DNA of 64,000 nt. Origin: Plantago ovata. Taxonomy: Eukaryota > Streptophyta > Magnoliopsida > Lamiales > Plantaginaceae. Positions 24,501-35,835 of the stretch are shown here, one piece after another. The notes under the pieces were generated by a model. The model was given only the letters and a program-made list of their open reading frames with translations. It was not told where the DNA came from and ran no database searches. How positions within the stretch are numbered: the first letter of the stretch is position 1; each line of letters opens with the position of its first letter. Where the stretch lies: NCBI GenBank assembly GCA_028274465.1, contig CM051457.1, positions 107,817,982 to 107,881,981 of the forward strand, given 5' to 3'. Made by a program: the position numbers and the translations under genes.

Positions 24501-25275
24501 TTTCAGCATGCTCGGAGATGGCAGCTACAAGTTGATAGATGCCCATCCGGTAACAATTTCTACACATCAAAAACTAGCAATTGTGGTTTCATGTTTAGAG
24601 TCGACTAATTCAAACAAGCACATTTAATTATTATTTACCTTTTATTTTCTTAATAATCTAATATGATCTGACACGCTATTAGGTTGGGAAGAAGCCTAAA
24701 ACCAGGAACTAAATTGGGCAAATAAATGACTACGTTTTGAGCTGTGTGGTTAAAATTGGGTAAATTATCACACAAGTATCAACTCCAATGATAAACGAGA
24801 CCGAGTTGGTGGCACTGACCTCCGGCTTGATCAGACTTGCATGGGAGAGAAGAATTCAGAATATTGATATATAAACTGATTCTCTATGTACCTATGAATT
24901 TTATGAATTTGTTAGAGATAAGCAGTTGTAAAACCTTCCACTTATGGAGATGGTTAGAGAATGAGAGAATGTAGAAAGCTTTTGAGGATGCCTCTTGGAG
25001 AGCCGAGTTTCATTGGATTTCGAGGATAGGAAATAGAGATGCAGAAACCATATATGGTCCATAAATGCTAGTATTTGATTTAATTTAGAAGTCAAACGGG
25101 AAGAAGGGGTATTTCGAAGTATTTCTATGTTATATAATTTCATTATGAGGCTACATGTTAAGGTGCACAGAGAATTGGAGTCCCAACCATTTGCAATGGC
25201 TGTAATATGGGGTTAGCAAAAAAAATTTGGAAAAGGAAAACAATTAAATGTAAAAAAGCAATAGAGCAATGTATT
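24501..25275. other. Intergenic stretch
   Basis: No supported gene. The minus-strand frame at 24901-25143 has no recognisable feature. Confidence 0.5.
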
Positions 25276-25551
25276 TACTAGGACTGAACTTCCTCCTCAA
25301 TCCAGTTCCATTCCTCGCCCCCATTTTTATACACCAACAATAACTTTTCAAGATTGGACAATGACAAAACATGTATCCCGATGTCTTCCCAATTGAAATG
25401 CCAGGGGAGTTAAATCCAACTTTCTTATCGATGCAGAAAATTCCAACTTTGGTCCAAGCGCCAAATAGGAATCAGGAAAGCAACAAGCATACGATAGAGA
25501 CTCCAGCTCTCCATTTAGACCACTAAGATTTTTTACATGTTCGGAAGACAC
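25276..25551 (-). pseudogene. Possible leucine-rich-repeat relic of an NLR gene
   Basis: The minus-strand frame from 25551 contains FSASIRKLDLTPLAF. After a one-base shift near 25390, the adjoining frame reads like an LRR (LSLSNLEKLLLVYKN then EEW.W). This alternation resembles the C-terminal LRRs of R1-type late-blight resistance proteins. Only about 90 codons remain and the two parts are out of frame, so it is at best a fragment. The similarity is judged by eye. Confidence 0.4.
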
Positions 25552-25970
25552 ATGTGTTTTTCTAATCCTTCCTCTTGATTCGTTTAGTTACCAGCTAATT
25601 CGATTCTGATGGATACGGACTTTTCGTATCCACATGAATTAGACAATACAAAAAAAAAGAGGGATGCTAGACGAAGCGAATTGTTAGATCAATGGCTCAT
25701 CTACTATCTCCACAGTAACATGCATTGATATTAATAACTATGCGTATAAAGACGAATAGCTCGCAGGTGTTCCTCAAAACTCAACTCAATAATCAACGTA
25801 GAAAATTATGAGAGTATTGTAGAGTTTATATAAGAATTGAAAATTAAACCTAACTAACTCAGCTAGAAAAAAAAAGAATAATAGACCAAGTCCACCAAAA
25901 GAAAGCTCTAGAAATATAAAAGAGTAACAAAACATAAATCAAAGTATCAAACCCTAACCCTAGCTGCCGT

Positions 25971-26207
25971 CTACTGCTTAGGGCCGGCCTCCAGGCTTGT
26001 GACGTAGTCATCTCCGTACTTGGTGCTAGGAATACGACCTCGTGCACTCCTACGTGGACCTGGCCCATCCGTGGATCCATCAGGTTCTCTTAGTCTGCAC
26101 ATGCATACAAATTCTGCTGCTCTTCTTTTAATTTCTTTATATACTTTCCTGCATTTTCTTTTGATTCTGCACTTTAATCTTGTCAATTGCTTGTTGTTCT
26201 GGAACAC
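25971..26207 (-). pseudogene. Short Arg/Lys-rich C-terminal fragment, unidentified
   Basis: A 78-codon frame with a basic first half (CRIKRKCRKVYKEIKRR) and an end reading RRSARGRIPSTKYGDDYVT, a tail style seen in some plant transposase-like proteins. No upstream exon was found. It could be the end of a transposon gene or chance. The flanks 25552-25970 and 26208-26436 show nothing else. Confidence 0.25.
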
Positions 26208-26438
26208 ACATTATTCCAGCAACCAATAAACATATTTTGAAATTAACTCTAGCTAGCTAAGCCTGTCTTATTCAACAATTCTAATTAACAAACACTGTTA
26301 ATTACTGGATCTATCTTAGCTACTCTAGCTTCCTGGCAGAGTCAACACTGATATGTCCAGCTCGCATTCGTATAGCATTGCACGTTATCAGTATCATCGT
26401 CAAGTTGACAAAAGGAATGGCTGGCTGATAAATATATA

Positions 26439-26902
26439 CTCCCTCCGTCCAGAGCAATTGCACATTTGCTTTTAGGCACTGAAAATAAGGAAAAGAGTTA
26501 AATATGGTATAACGACCAGACCAATTCGACCGGCGTGGTTACTCCTGGGCGGACCACACACGTCCCCACAGTATGATATTGTCCGTTTTGGGCCTGAGCC
26601 CGCACGGATTTGCTTTTGGAATCATCCAAAAGGCCTCATACCATTTGAGATTGGTGGTCTAATACATATACCATTTATTCCACTCACTATTAAGCGATGT
26701 GGGATGCGGGGCATTACATATGGAGTTATATTGATAGTGGGTGTTGATTTTACTTTATGGAGGATTTGTTGCCACAAAAATGTGTTGATGGAATATAAAA
26801 TTATTATAACCATGTCCAAATATGACAAATAAATGAAATGGTGCAACTCTAACGGGGCGTCCAAAATTTCAAAATGGTGCAACTGTTCTGGGACGGAGGG
26901 TG
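26439..26902. mobile_element. Stowaway-type MITE interrupted by a TRIM-like solo LTR
   Basis: The ends CTCCCTCCGTCC and, complementary, CACCCTCCGTCCC are flanked by TA at 26437-26438 and 26903-26904. The inner inverted parts (AGAGCAATTGCACATTTG and AGAACAGTTGCACCATTTTG) also match. The 211-bp insertion at 26508-26718 accounts for its unusual length. Confidence 0.75.
26508..26718. mobile_element. TRIM-like solo LTR
   Basis: It runs from TATAACGACC to GGGCATTACA with the 5-bp duplication TATGG on both sides (26503-26507 and 26719-26723). It contains GATATTGTCCGTTTTGGGCC and AGCCCGCACGG, then GATGTGGGA near the end; this motif set recurs in short LTR-type repeats across dicots. No internal region is present, hence solo. 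Confidence 0.6.
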
Positions 26903-26916
26903 TATACTCATGCTTG

Positions 26917-26920
<4 letters not shown>

Positions 26921-26999
<79 letters not shown>
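26921..26999. repeat. (AT)n microsatellite
   Basis: A pure AT dinucleotide run of about 80 bp, 17 bases right of the Stowaway element. Confidence 0.95.
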
Positions 27000-27003
<4 letters not shown>

Positions 27004-28172
27004 CGGTCATAACTTTTAAATAAAAATGCTAAAAATAAATAAAAATTACTAACGGATAGAAATTTCGAGATCTATAAATAGACACCAATCTTGGATATGT
27101 TTCCTCACGCCTTCTCCAACTCATTTTTCTATTCTTAATTAAAATCAAAATAATCTCAACACTCCAAAATCCTCTCCATTCCATTTTTCCCATACACCAA
27201 AATGAATCCCGCCGAGCAACAAATCTTATTAACTTGATTTTGATGAAATTATTTACAACAAATCTTCCTTCTTCTTTACCTTAACTAAAAAAAAAAAAAT
27301 TGAAAAGAAATGACGCGGCAGGCCCTTAAACTGGCCTTAACCGCGTTTAAGCAGTGACTGATGCGGCGAAAACTGCTTAAACGCGGCTAAGGCCAGTTTA
27401 AGCCCTTAAACTGGGTTTAGCCTTAAACCACTGATGCGGGTGGTCTAACGACCGTTGCGATCGGTCTAAGAGTAGTACTGTGTTTTACGAGTACTTTACA
27501 TGGTCATTGCAGTTTACGGGATACTCACAGTACTTTGGGTTTATTAAACTGTAATAATAAATATTGGAAACTTTTTTTTATTAAATTTATATGACTATAA
27601 CTCTCGTAGCATGTCGTATACATCAACAGTAGTAGGCTATGATTGATTGGTCTGAATGTTTTTTAACTGAATTGAACTTAATAAATATGAATGAGATTGA
27701 ACTGAATTTAATAAACTCAAACTGAATTGAACTGGACTTATTTGAAATATAAATTTTAATTAAACAAACTTGAACTGAACAGAATTTATCTTAACTGAAC
27801 TTAATTCAACTGAACTGAACTTAGTAAATCTGAACCCAACTGAACTTATTTTAACTGAAGTTAAAGTGAAATGAACAAAACCTTAGCAGTATACATTTAA
27901 TTTTTAACATCTTGGAACGATTCAAAACGTTTTCGAGATATTTCGATACATCCCACTAAATTAAAAATCCAAAACGAAACTTGAAACCCAAATTTAAATC
28001 CACTATTGAGTCCAATAAAAATAAAATATTATTTAATTAAATGTATAGCGTAAAAATATCCGTTCATATTTATTACTCTAGAAACTTGACTAGCCATTGA
28101 CTCACTTTCCTTTCCATTCAAATTTCCAAACCTGAGGCTACATACAACAGCAACATTAACGACCTTCCTTCT
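27000..28172. other. Intergenic stretch with hairpin and TGAACT-rich region
   Basis: Apart from the hairpin, 27655-27880 is a degenerate repeat of AACTGAACTT-like words, seemingly an eroded minisatellite. No coding sequence is supported. Confidence 0.6.
27325..27402. repeat. Near-perfect 31-bp hairpin
   Basis: The arms 27325-27355 and 27372-27402 are inverted repeats with one mismatch and a 16-base loop. The stem is GC-richer than its surroundings and includes GGCCTTAACCGCG. It could be a foldback element or a small-RNA precursor. Related words (CCCTTAAACTGG) follow directly at 27403-27415. Confidence 0.85.
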
Positions 28173-30289
28173 ATGGCGTTCCTCGAATTCTCACTTTCCA
28201 GAACTTTCCTGCATTCCAACAATAACGACCTACACCTCATTACAACACCATCCACAAATACTCAGTCCTTCACCATACCATCATCTTCTTCAAATCATCA
28301 CCAAACGGCTATATTAAAACTGAAAGCTACTCTGTTGCACTCCACATGTTCGATGAAATGCGTCACTTGGGTATGCCTTAAAGTGAGGTTACATTGAATG
28401 TTGTGATTAAATGCTATTGTCTTCTCGATCGTGTTGATCTTGGTTTTGCTGTTTTAAGCATCTTTCTTAAATCGGGTTTCGTACCTGATGTCACCACGTT
28501 TAACACTCTCATTAGAGGCCTCTTCTTGGTTAAAAAGGTGGCAGAGGCCGAGTTATTGTTTAACAAGTTGCTGTCGGAGAAGTTCTGTGAACCGGATGAG
28601 ATTACGTTTTGGCATTGTGATTGATGGTCTGTGCAAAACGGGAAATGTTCTTCGAGCAGTTAGTTGGCTTAGCGAGTTGGAGAAGCGGAGTTGCAAACCT
28701 GGTGGAGTCCTTCCTAATGTTTGTACTTTTAATATATTGATAGATTCGTTTTGCAAGGAAGGACGTGGAAAAGAAGCCGAGGATGTGTTGTTGGTTATGA
28801 TGGAAAGAAAGGTGGCTCCTGATGTGGTCACTTATACTACTTTGATGGATGGATTTTGCAGGAATCAGCAAATTGATGGAGCATTTTCAGTTTTACAGAT
28901 GATGAAAGATAACGGTGTTAATGCAACGGTTGCATCATATAATGTCCTTATTCACAGATTATGTGAAAAGGGAAAACTTGCAGAGGCAATGGATCTTTTC
29001 AACGAACTTTCTTCCAAGGGTCTGAGCCCAAATGTCAGGACTTCTACTACCATCATATGTGGGCTTTGTCAATATGGAACCGTCGATAATGCTCTTGAGA
29101 TGTTTAACAGGATGGTTGGGAAAGGCATATCTCCCACTGTAGTCACTTATAACTCAATTATTCAAGGGTTATGTGATTTCGGTAGATGGAAGGAAGCTAA
29201 AGACTTCTTAAATGAGATGCTCACAGGTGAAGTCCTTCCAGATGTTTTTACTTATACGATACTCATAGATTCCTTTTGCAAGGTAGGACGCCTCAAAAAA
29301 GAAGCCGATGAAGTTTTGTCGAGCATGATGCAAAGAAATGTCACTCGTAATGTGGTAACTTATACTACTTTGATGGATGGATATTGCAAGAATCGACAAA
29401 TTGATGGAGCATTTCAGTTTTACAGATGATGAAAGATAATGGTGTTAATCCAACGGTTGCATCATATAATGTCCTTATTCATGGATTATGTGAGAATGGA
29501 AAACTTGCAAAAGTGATGGATCTTTTCAATGAACTTCCCTCCAAAGGTCTGCAACCCGATGTTCTGACGTTTAACACCATCATCAGTGGGATTTGTAAAG
29601 ATGGAATCATTGATAATGCTCTCCAAATGTTTAGTAAAATGGTTGGGAAAGGCATTTCTCCCACTGTAGTCACCTATAATACAATCATTCAAGGCTTATG
29701 TGATTTTGGTAGATGGGATGAAGCAAGAGACTTCTTGAATGACATGTTCAATCATGAAATCTTTCCTGATATTATTACCTACAATACCTTGTTAGAGGGA
29801 TTATGCAAGAATTATAAAACTGCTGAAGCTTTTTCAGTTTTACGTATGATGGAGGAAACTGATGTTATTCCAAACACAGTATCATACAATGCTCTCATTT
29901 ATTGGTCATGTAAGGTTGGAAAGCTTGAAGTTGCAATGGATCTATTCCATAAACTTCCTGCTCAAGGTCTGCGGCCCGATTTTACGACATTTAATATCAT
30001 AATTGGTGGACTGTGTCAGGAGGGATTTATGGAACAGGCAGAAGGCATGCTGTTGGAGATGGAAAAATGCGGCTTTATCCCTGATTGTATTACATACACC
30101 ACTTTTGTCAAAGGTTATCTTGGACGAAATAAGCTTCACAAGGCAAAACCACTGATGGAGGAAATGATCAAAAAGGGCTTCTCCCTTGATGCAGCTGCAT
30201 TTTCCATGTTGCTTAAGCATTATGAAGAGGACAATGGAAGTGGAGTTCCCCTGGATATGCTTAAGAAGCTTGTGCCAAAAAATCACTAA
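28173..30289 (+). pseudogene. P-class PPR gene (Rf-like), broken
   Basis: About 16 tandem 35-residue PPR motifs of the kind VVTYTTLMDGFCK are encoded. PPR proteins of this class bind organellar RNA; Rf-like members act in mitochondria. The product would resemble the intact gene at 59826-61244. The frame is broken: the N-terminal part (ATG 28173) is out of frame and about 40 codons shorter than its relative. A TAA stands at 28379-28381 where a Tyr codon is expected, one extra T lies in 28604-28612, and one T is missing in 29409-29417. The last open part, 29426-30289, ends with the family tail GVPLDMLKKLVPK. The two one-base lesions sit in T runs, so sequencing error cannot be excluded for them, but the nonsense codon and N-terminal loss argue for a real pseudogene. 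Confidence 0.8.
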
Positions 30290-31730
30290 GCCTGCTTGTT
30301 TGATGCAACCTGTTGAGACTTATGGAAATTTGATGATATGGCTGCAAATGCTACATTTTGTTGTGGTGCAGTTCTTCTGAATCTTGCTGAAAATTTACTG
30401 TACATAGTTAGAATCAGTTTATATTCAAATGTTCCCTGTTCTGTTGTAGTCAGCGCATATAACCATGAGCCTCGAGCTTTAGCATATATCACTAGTTAGA
30501 GTGTATACGCCACATTATTTTTTGTACTAATAATCCTTATATGTAAGTGTTTCCTGCACATCCTTTTCTGACAAGTAGGTTTATATAACGATCTGATTGG
30601 TTTTAAAGATGCTTTGAGAAGCAATCCTCTTCTAGGTGGTATAAACAGCATGCATGTAGTGCATCCCAGATTGCTTTCTAAATTTCTAACTTTGTGGCTT
30701 TTATGAATCTCTGGATTCTATGTTCATGTCCAACTTGCTAACACATGTTAGTAATTGTCCATCTGTAGATATATGCTTTTGCTTGTGTCTGGGCTTTGCA
30801 CTTGAGTTACGTTCAGAGTGTGCATGACTTGTGGTTTCTGCTTCATAGCGATGTTAGTCGATAATCAGATGTAGAGTATGAATATCAATTGTTTCTGCAC
30901 GTTGCTTATTTGATTGATAAAGCAAGCAAAGCAGGTCAGGTGATATTTCGTTCCAGTTCCCTGTTCACTTTAGCTTGAATGTTTTCTGTGATGTGTTGTT
31001 GATGACTATCAGTGAATATTATGAATTTATGATGAGGTAGTAAATCATTTAAGGCTAAACTTCTGAATAAGATTCTGCATTATTTCATTTCTGATCTATC
31101 TTGTATTCCTGTTTCTGATGTTGGGTAGCTCTTTGGAAAGGTCAATATGTTGCAAATTCGTGTCACAAGTCCCTCTTGGAATTTGTTTTCCTTCTCATTA
31201 CTGCATATTCGTTTGGTTGCTTCATTAACTGTATAGTTCTTGAATTATTGATTTCTGAATTTGACGAAAGCTGGAAGCAGAATGATTGATGAAAATGTCT
31301 TATTTGTCATGCAGTACTGGAGATGGCCTTACTTGCATGCTTTTTGTACATGGTTCCAGGTTTCAGGTTTTCTATTTTCATGTGCAACTGGCTATTATGT
31401 CATCTTGTGATTCTTGTAGTCTTTCTTTACTTTTGTTTTTTCTGCAGTTGTTATATTAATATTTCTGGAAATTGCATCGTAAATTTTGAATCATTAAGGT
31501 GAAAATACCCCTAGCCCCAAAAGTGGAAGAATCTAGAGCAAATCCACCTGATTAATTAACTAAATTAAGACTTTTCAGGTATTAAACTTCTTAGCTTCTT
31601 CTTCTTCTTGGTCAACTCTTTTCTCAATTTATATAATCATAATAATGTCAAGTGTACTTTGTATCATTGAAACTTAATATCCTTAGTGTAAATTTAAAAG
31701 TCTTGACCATTTCATTTCCCACGTCTCTCA
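30290..31730. other. Intergenic stretch between PPR pseudogene and MCTP
   Basis: T-rich unique-looking sequence with no supported coding region. It probably includes the old 3' UTR of the PPR gene and the promoter of the MCTP gene. Confidence 0.5.
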
Positions 31731-31891
31731 TATCATCATCTCTATTTTCTTTTGCTCCAAGTCTCCTCTAGCAAGAACCATTTCATCAAATTTCTCTACA
31801 TTCAGTTCAAGTTTTGGTACTTCGAAGTTTTTGAATGGAACCATCACAAGGCCAAGAGCTTTAAAGCTTTGAAGAGAAGCTACAAAACCGG

Positions 31892-32404
31892 GTAAAAGTT
31901 TCACCTTTTTCCATATTAAGTCATGTTTTACTGGTTGCTTGAGGAAGCTTTATGTTTGTTTTCATTCTTACAGTTGATAGGTTCTCCGTTAACCTTTCGT
32001 ATTGATAGGTGATACTTACGTTCTTGTGTGTTTTGTTGTTTGAGAAAGGTTTGACTTTGAAGGTGCGGTTTTTTTTTTATTCTTCTATTTTCCCATGTTG
32101 ATGATCAGTTTCTTGCTTTTGAGCATAAATCTGTTAATCTGTAGAATATGAATACAAGTTTCTTGAATGAACATTGCATAGGCAGTTTTGAATTTAGCAG
32201 AACAGAGGAAAGATCTGTTTTTCTTTCAATATATAGATATAGGCTCAAAGAAAATTGAAATTTTTTGTTCTTTCTTTTCATTTAGTACACTTGGATTGTT
32301 TTCTAGAGATGAATATTGCTATCTTTTAAAATGCTGAGCCTGTTAACTGTTTTCATATGCCTTTAGAGTTATTTGCTTGTATATTGACTTTGTTTGTCCA
32401 TTAG
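31892..32404 (+). other. 5'-UTR intron of the MCTP gene
   Basis: A donor G|GTAAAAG at 31892 and an acceptor TCCATTAG at 32404 bracket 513 bp of T-rich sequence. The coding ATG follows ten bases later. The leader exon would lie at about 31740-31891. A single coding exon behind a leader intron is common for plant MCTP genes. Confidence 0.6.
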
Positions 32405-32413
32405 GTGACTAAA

Positions 32414-35400
32414 ATGAATAATCTCAAGCTAGCAGTGGAAGTTGTTAGAGCTCACAACCTGATGCCAAAAGATGGACAAGGTTCGTCGAATGCTTTTGTG
32501 GAGCTCTCCTTTGATGATCAGAAATTTCGCACCACTGTCAAAGAGAAAGATCTTGATCCATACTGGAATGAGACTTTCTATTTCAACATATCAGACCCAA
32601 AAAACCTGCATAACCTCACGCTGGAAGCGTATGTCTACAGCAGCAATAAAGCCGCCAACTCTAAGTCCTCGCTTGGAAAGGTTGGAATAAATGGTACATC
32701 TTTTGTTCCTTACTCCGATGCTGTTGTTTTTAACTATCCGTTGGAGCGAGGAAGCATTTTCTCGCGTGCAAGAGGGGAGCTTGGGTTAAAAGTCTATTTG
32801 ACAGATGATCTGTATTCAAAATCTTCAGTTCCGGTCACTGAAATGCCTCCTTCTTCTTCTTCTTCTTCTTCTACGTATTCAAGTGTGCATTCGATCCTCA
32901 ATGATCATTCGCCTTCTCAGAAAGCAGAAGAAGTTATACCAGAAGTATTACACAGTAGAAAAAAGGTGACAAAGCGAACTTTCCACAATCTTCCTGACTC
33001 AAATAACCAGCAACAAGAACCTCAGCGTATGTTTACGCCAAACCAACCAGCATATGCAGTTAGTGAAATGAGACCTGGACCTCAAGCACCACCAGTCACA
33101 CGTACATATCCTGGTTATGGTCCACAGCAAACTGACTTTACTCCGAAAGAGACAAGCCCTTTCCTTGGTGGGGGTCAAGTTGTGGGTGGACGAGTTCAAC
33201 GTTCAGGGAATCGGTCCGGTGTTTACAACCTGGTGGAACCAATGCAGTTCCTCTTCGTTCGGGTTGTAAAAGCTCGCGATCTTCCTACAATGGACGTTAC
33301 TGGGAGCCTTGATCCATATGTCGAAGTGAGACTTGGTAACTACAAAGGTATAACAAGACATTTCGAGAAAACCAAAGTTCCTGAATGGAACACAGTGTTC
33401 ACTTTCTCCAGAGATAGAATACAGTCATCTGTGTTGGAATTGGTTGTCAAGGATAAGGATGTGGTGAAGGATGATTTTGTGGGTACCGTTCAGATTAGTC
33501 TTCATGACGTTCCCAGACGAATTCCACCTGATAGTCCTTTGGCTCCAGAATGGTACCGTCTTCAGGACAAAAATGGTGAAAAGACGAAAGGGGAATTGAT
33601 GGTTGCAGTTTGGATAGGCACACAAGCTGATGAGGCTTTCCCCGATGCTTGGCACTCAGATGCTGCAAGTCCAGTTGATAGCTCGGTTCCATCGTCACAC
33701 ACCCGTTCCAAAGTGTACCACGCTCCAAGGTTATGGTATGTGCGAGTCAACGTGATAGAGGTACAAGACTTGGTTCCAGCAGATAAAAATCGGTTTCCAA
33801 ATCTACATGTTAAGGCACAGATCGGTAACCAAGTCTTAAAGACAAAAACGGTACAATCTCAGACTACCAACGCCTCCTGGAACGATGAATTCATGTTTGT
33901 TGCTGCTGAGCCGTTCGATGACCATCTGATTCTTACAGTGGAGGATCGTGTGGGTCCTAACAAAGATGAGTTTCTTGGTAAGGCCTTTGTACCGCTAGCA
34001 ACTGTTGAGCGGCGTGCTGATGACAGGACTGTTCACTCTAAATGGTTCAGCCTACAAAAATCAACTGCAAATGATGTTGTTGAGCCAAAAAGAGACAAAT
34101 TTGCTAGCAGGATTCATGTTCGCGTCTGCCTTGACGGTGGGTACCATGTGCTAGACGAATCAACATATTACAGTAGTGATTTTCGGCCATCCGCTAAACA
34201 GCTTTGGAAGCCACCTATTGGTGTACTTGAGCTTGGTATACTAAATGCTGATGCCCTTACCCCAATGAAGACTAGAGACGGTAGGGGTACTTCAGATACG
34301 TTCTGCGTGGCAAAGTACGGACAAAAATGGGTTCGAACTAGGACGATAATCGAAAGCTTAAATCCTAAGTACAATGAGCAATACACTTGGGAAGTTTATG
34401 ATCCAGCTACAGTTCTCACTGTTGGTGTTTTCGACAATGGGCAAATTGGCGAGAAGGGTGCAAATGGGAACAACAGAGACATGAAAATCGGAAAAATTCG
34501 TATTAGAATTTCGACACTTGAGACTGACCACGTTTACACTCATTCTTACCCTCTGCTAGTACTTCACTCCTCAGGCGTAAAGAAAATGGGAGAGTTGCAT
34601 TTGGCGATTCGGTTTTCTTGTAATTCAATGATAAACATGATGAGTTTGTACTCGAGGCCCCTACTGCCGAAGATGCACTATGTGAGACCGTTGTCGATAG
34701 CTCAGCTTGAGGCATTGCGTTACCAAGCTGTCAATATAGTAGCTGCACGACTAAGCCGGGCAGAACCTCCTCTTAGAAAAGAAGTGATTGAATACATGAG
34801 TGATGCTGATTCGCATTTATGGAGCATGAGGCGCAGCAAGGCAAACTTTTTCAGGCTAATGTCGGTTTTTAATGGACTATTCGCAGTAGGGAAATGGTTC
34901 GGAGAAGTTTGTTCGTGGAAAAAGCCGGTCACAACAGTTTTAGTGCACGCGCTGTTTATCATGTTAATATGTGTCCCGGAACTGATTCTACCGACCATGT
35001 TTCTTTACATGTTCTTGATCGGGATATGGAATTACCGATTCAAGCCAAGATATCCTCCACACATGAATATTAAATTATCATGTGCTGATTCTGTTCACCC
35101 GGATGAGCTTGATGAGGAATTCGACAGTTTCCCAACCACACGAAATCCGGACCTCGTTAGGATGAGATATGATCGTTTGAGGTATGTGGCTGGACGGATT
35201 CAGACAGTGGTAGGTCAGATTGCATCTCAAGGTGAGAGGATTCAGGCGGTACTCAGCTGGCGTGACCCTCGTGCCACATTCATATTCTTGACATTTTGTG
35301 TTGTGGCTGCGATGGTATTGTATGCTATACCTTTGCAGTTGCTGATTATTGTCACTGGAGTGTATGTTATGCGGCATCCAAAGTTCCGTCGTAAGGTACC

Positions 35401-35458
35401 TGCCGCACCGCTCAATTTCTTTAAACGGTTACCTGCCAGGACGGATAGTCTGCTGTAA
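32414..35458 (+). CDS. MCTP: Multiple C2 domain and transmembrane region protein (MCTP7-like)
   Basis: A single uninterrupted coding exon of 1014 codons. The start is ATG 32414; the in-frame GTG at 32405 is less likely. C2 domains lie at about residues 1-130, 278-410, 439-570 and 602-730, with Asp residues typical of Ca2+/phospholipid binding (for example SLDPYVEV). A Ser-rich linker encoded by (TTC)n-like codons sits near residue 150. The C-terminal plant PRT_C region (from about 750) has two hydrophobic segments at about 838-875 and 954-990 that anchor it in the ER. MCTPs tether ER to plasma membrane, notably at plasmodesmata, and some affect transport of mobile signals. The N-terminus MNNLKL with a first C2 domain fits the four-C2 subgroup. 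Family is certain, orthology only likely. Confidence 0.95.
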   Translation: MNNLKLAVEVVRAHNLMPKDGQGSSNAFVELSFDDQKFRTTVKEKDLDPYWNETFYFNISDPKNLHNLTLEAYVYSSNKAANSKSSLGKVGINGTSFVPYSDAVVFNYPLERGSIFSRARGELGLKVYLTDDLYSKSSVPVTEMPPSSSSSSSTYSSVHSILNDHSPSQKAEEVIPEVLHSRKKVTKRTFHNLPDSNNQQQEPQRMFTPNQPAYAVSEMRPGPQAPPVTRTYPGYGPQQTDFTPKETSPFLGGGQVVGGRVQRSGNRSGVYNLVEPMQFLFVRVVKARDLPTMDVTGSLDPYVEVRLGNYKGITRHFEKTKVPEWNTVFTFSRDRIQSSVLELVVKDKDVVKDDFVGTVQISLHDVPRRIPPDSPLAPEWYRLQDKNGEKTKGELMVAVWIGTQADEAFPDAWHSDAASPVDSSVPSSHTRSKVYHAPRLWYVRVNVIEVQDLVPADKNRFPNLHVKAQIGNQVLKTKTVQSQTTNASWNDEFMFVAAEPFDDHLILTVEDRVGPNKDEFLGKAFVPLATVERRADDRTVHSKWFSLQKSTANDVVEPKRDKFASRIHVRVCLDGGYHVLDESTYYSSDFRPSAKQLWKPPIGVLELGILNADALTPMKTRDGRGTSDTFCVAKYGQKWVRTRTIIESLNPKYNEQYTWEVYDPATVLTVGVFDNGQIGEKGANGNNRDMKIGKIRIRISTLETDHVYTHSYPLLVLHSSGVKKMGELHLAIRFSCNSMINMMSLYSRPLLPKMHYVRPLSIAQLEALRYQAVNIVAARLSRAEPPLRKEVIEYMSDADSHLWSMRRSKANFFRLMSVFNGLFAVGKWFGEVCSWKKPVTTVLVHALFIMLICVPELILPTMFLYMFLIGIWNYRFKPRYPPHMNIKLSCADSVHPDELDEEFDSFPTTRNPDLVRMRYDRLRYVAGRIQTVVGQIASQGERIQAVLSWRDPRATFIFLTFCVVAAMVLYAIPLQLLIIVTGVYVMRHPKFRRKVPAAPLNFFKRLPARTDSLL

Positions 35459-35835
35459 GCGATCGATCAGATCATGTCATGCGGCATCCTAAGTTCCATT
35501 GTTGTGCCGTTTGTTTTGTTAGTTTCTTAGGATATGTGAATTGTATAGAAAAGTGTAGTTCTGGTTTCCAAGTACTGTTCGGTGTCATTTACAGAAACTG
35601 GAGTGGAGTCAGAGTCAAGAACATGTATATGACAAAATTTTTTGTATCAAACTGTCAATACTCAATAATACTGTCTGTTTGTGAGTTTCCTCCATTTGAG
35701 ACTTCTTGGATTCTTACATATACATGGATCAAGGATCCATCCATACATATACATTTGATCAAGGATCCCTCCATACATATACATGTTCAGTGTTGTATAC
35801 ATAGAAGGAAAGTTTTACGATACATCAAGAATGTT
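35459..35835 (+). other. Likely 3' UTR of MCTP with short repeats
   Basis: It contains a 23-base echo of the coding end (35477-35499 resembles 35368-35390) and a 33-bp unit repeated twice (about 35716-35783, with GGATCAAGGATCC). The 152-codon frame here has no features of a protein. Confidence 0.5.

Noticed and set aside
32999-35377. Several minus-strand frames inside MCTP
   Set aside because: Shadows of the well-supported plus-strand gene.
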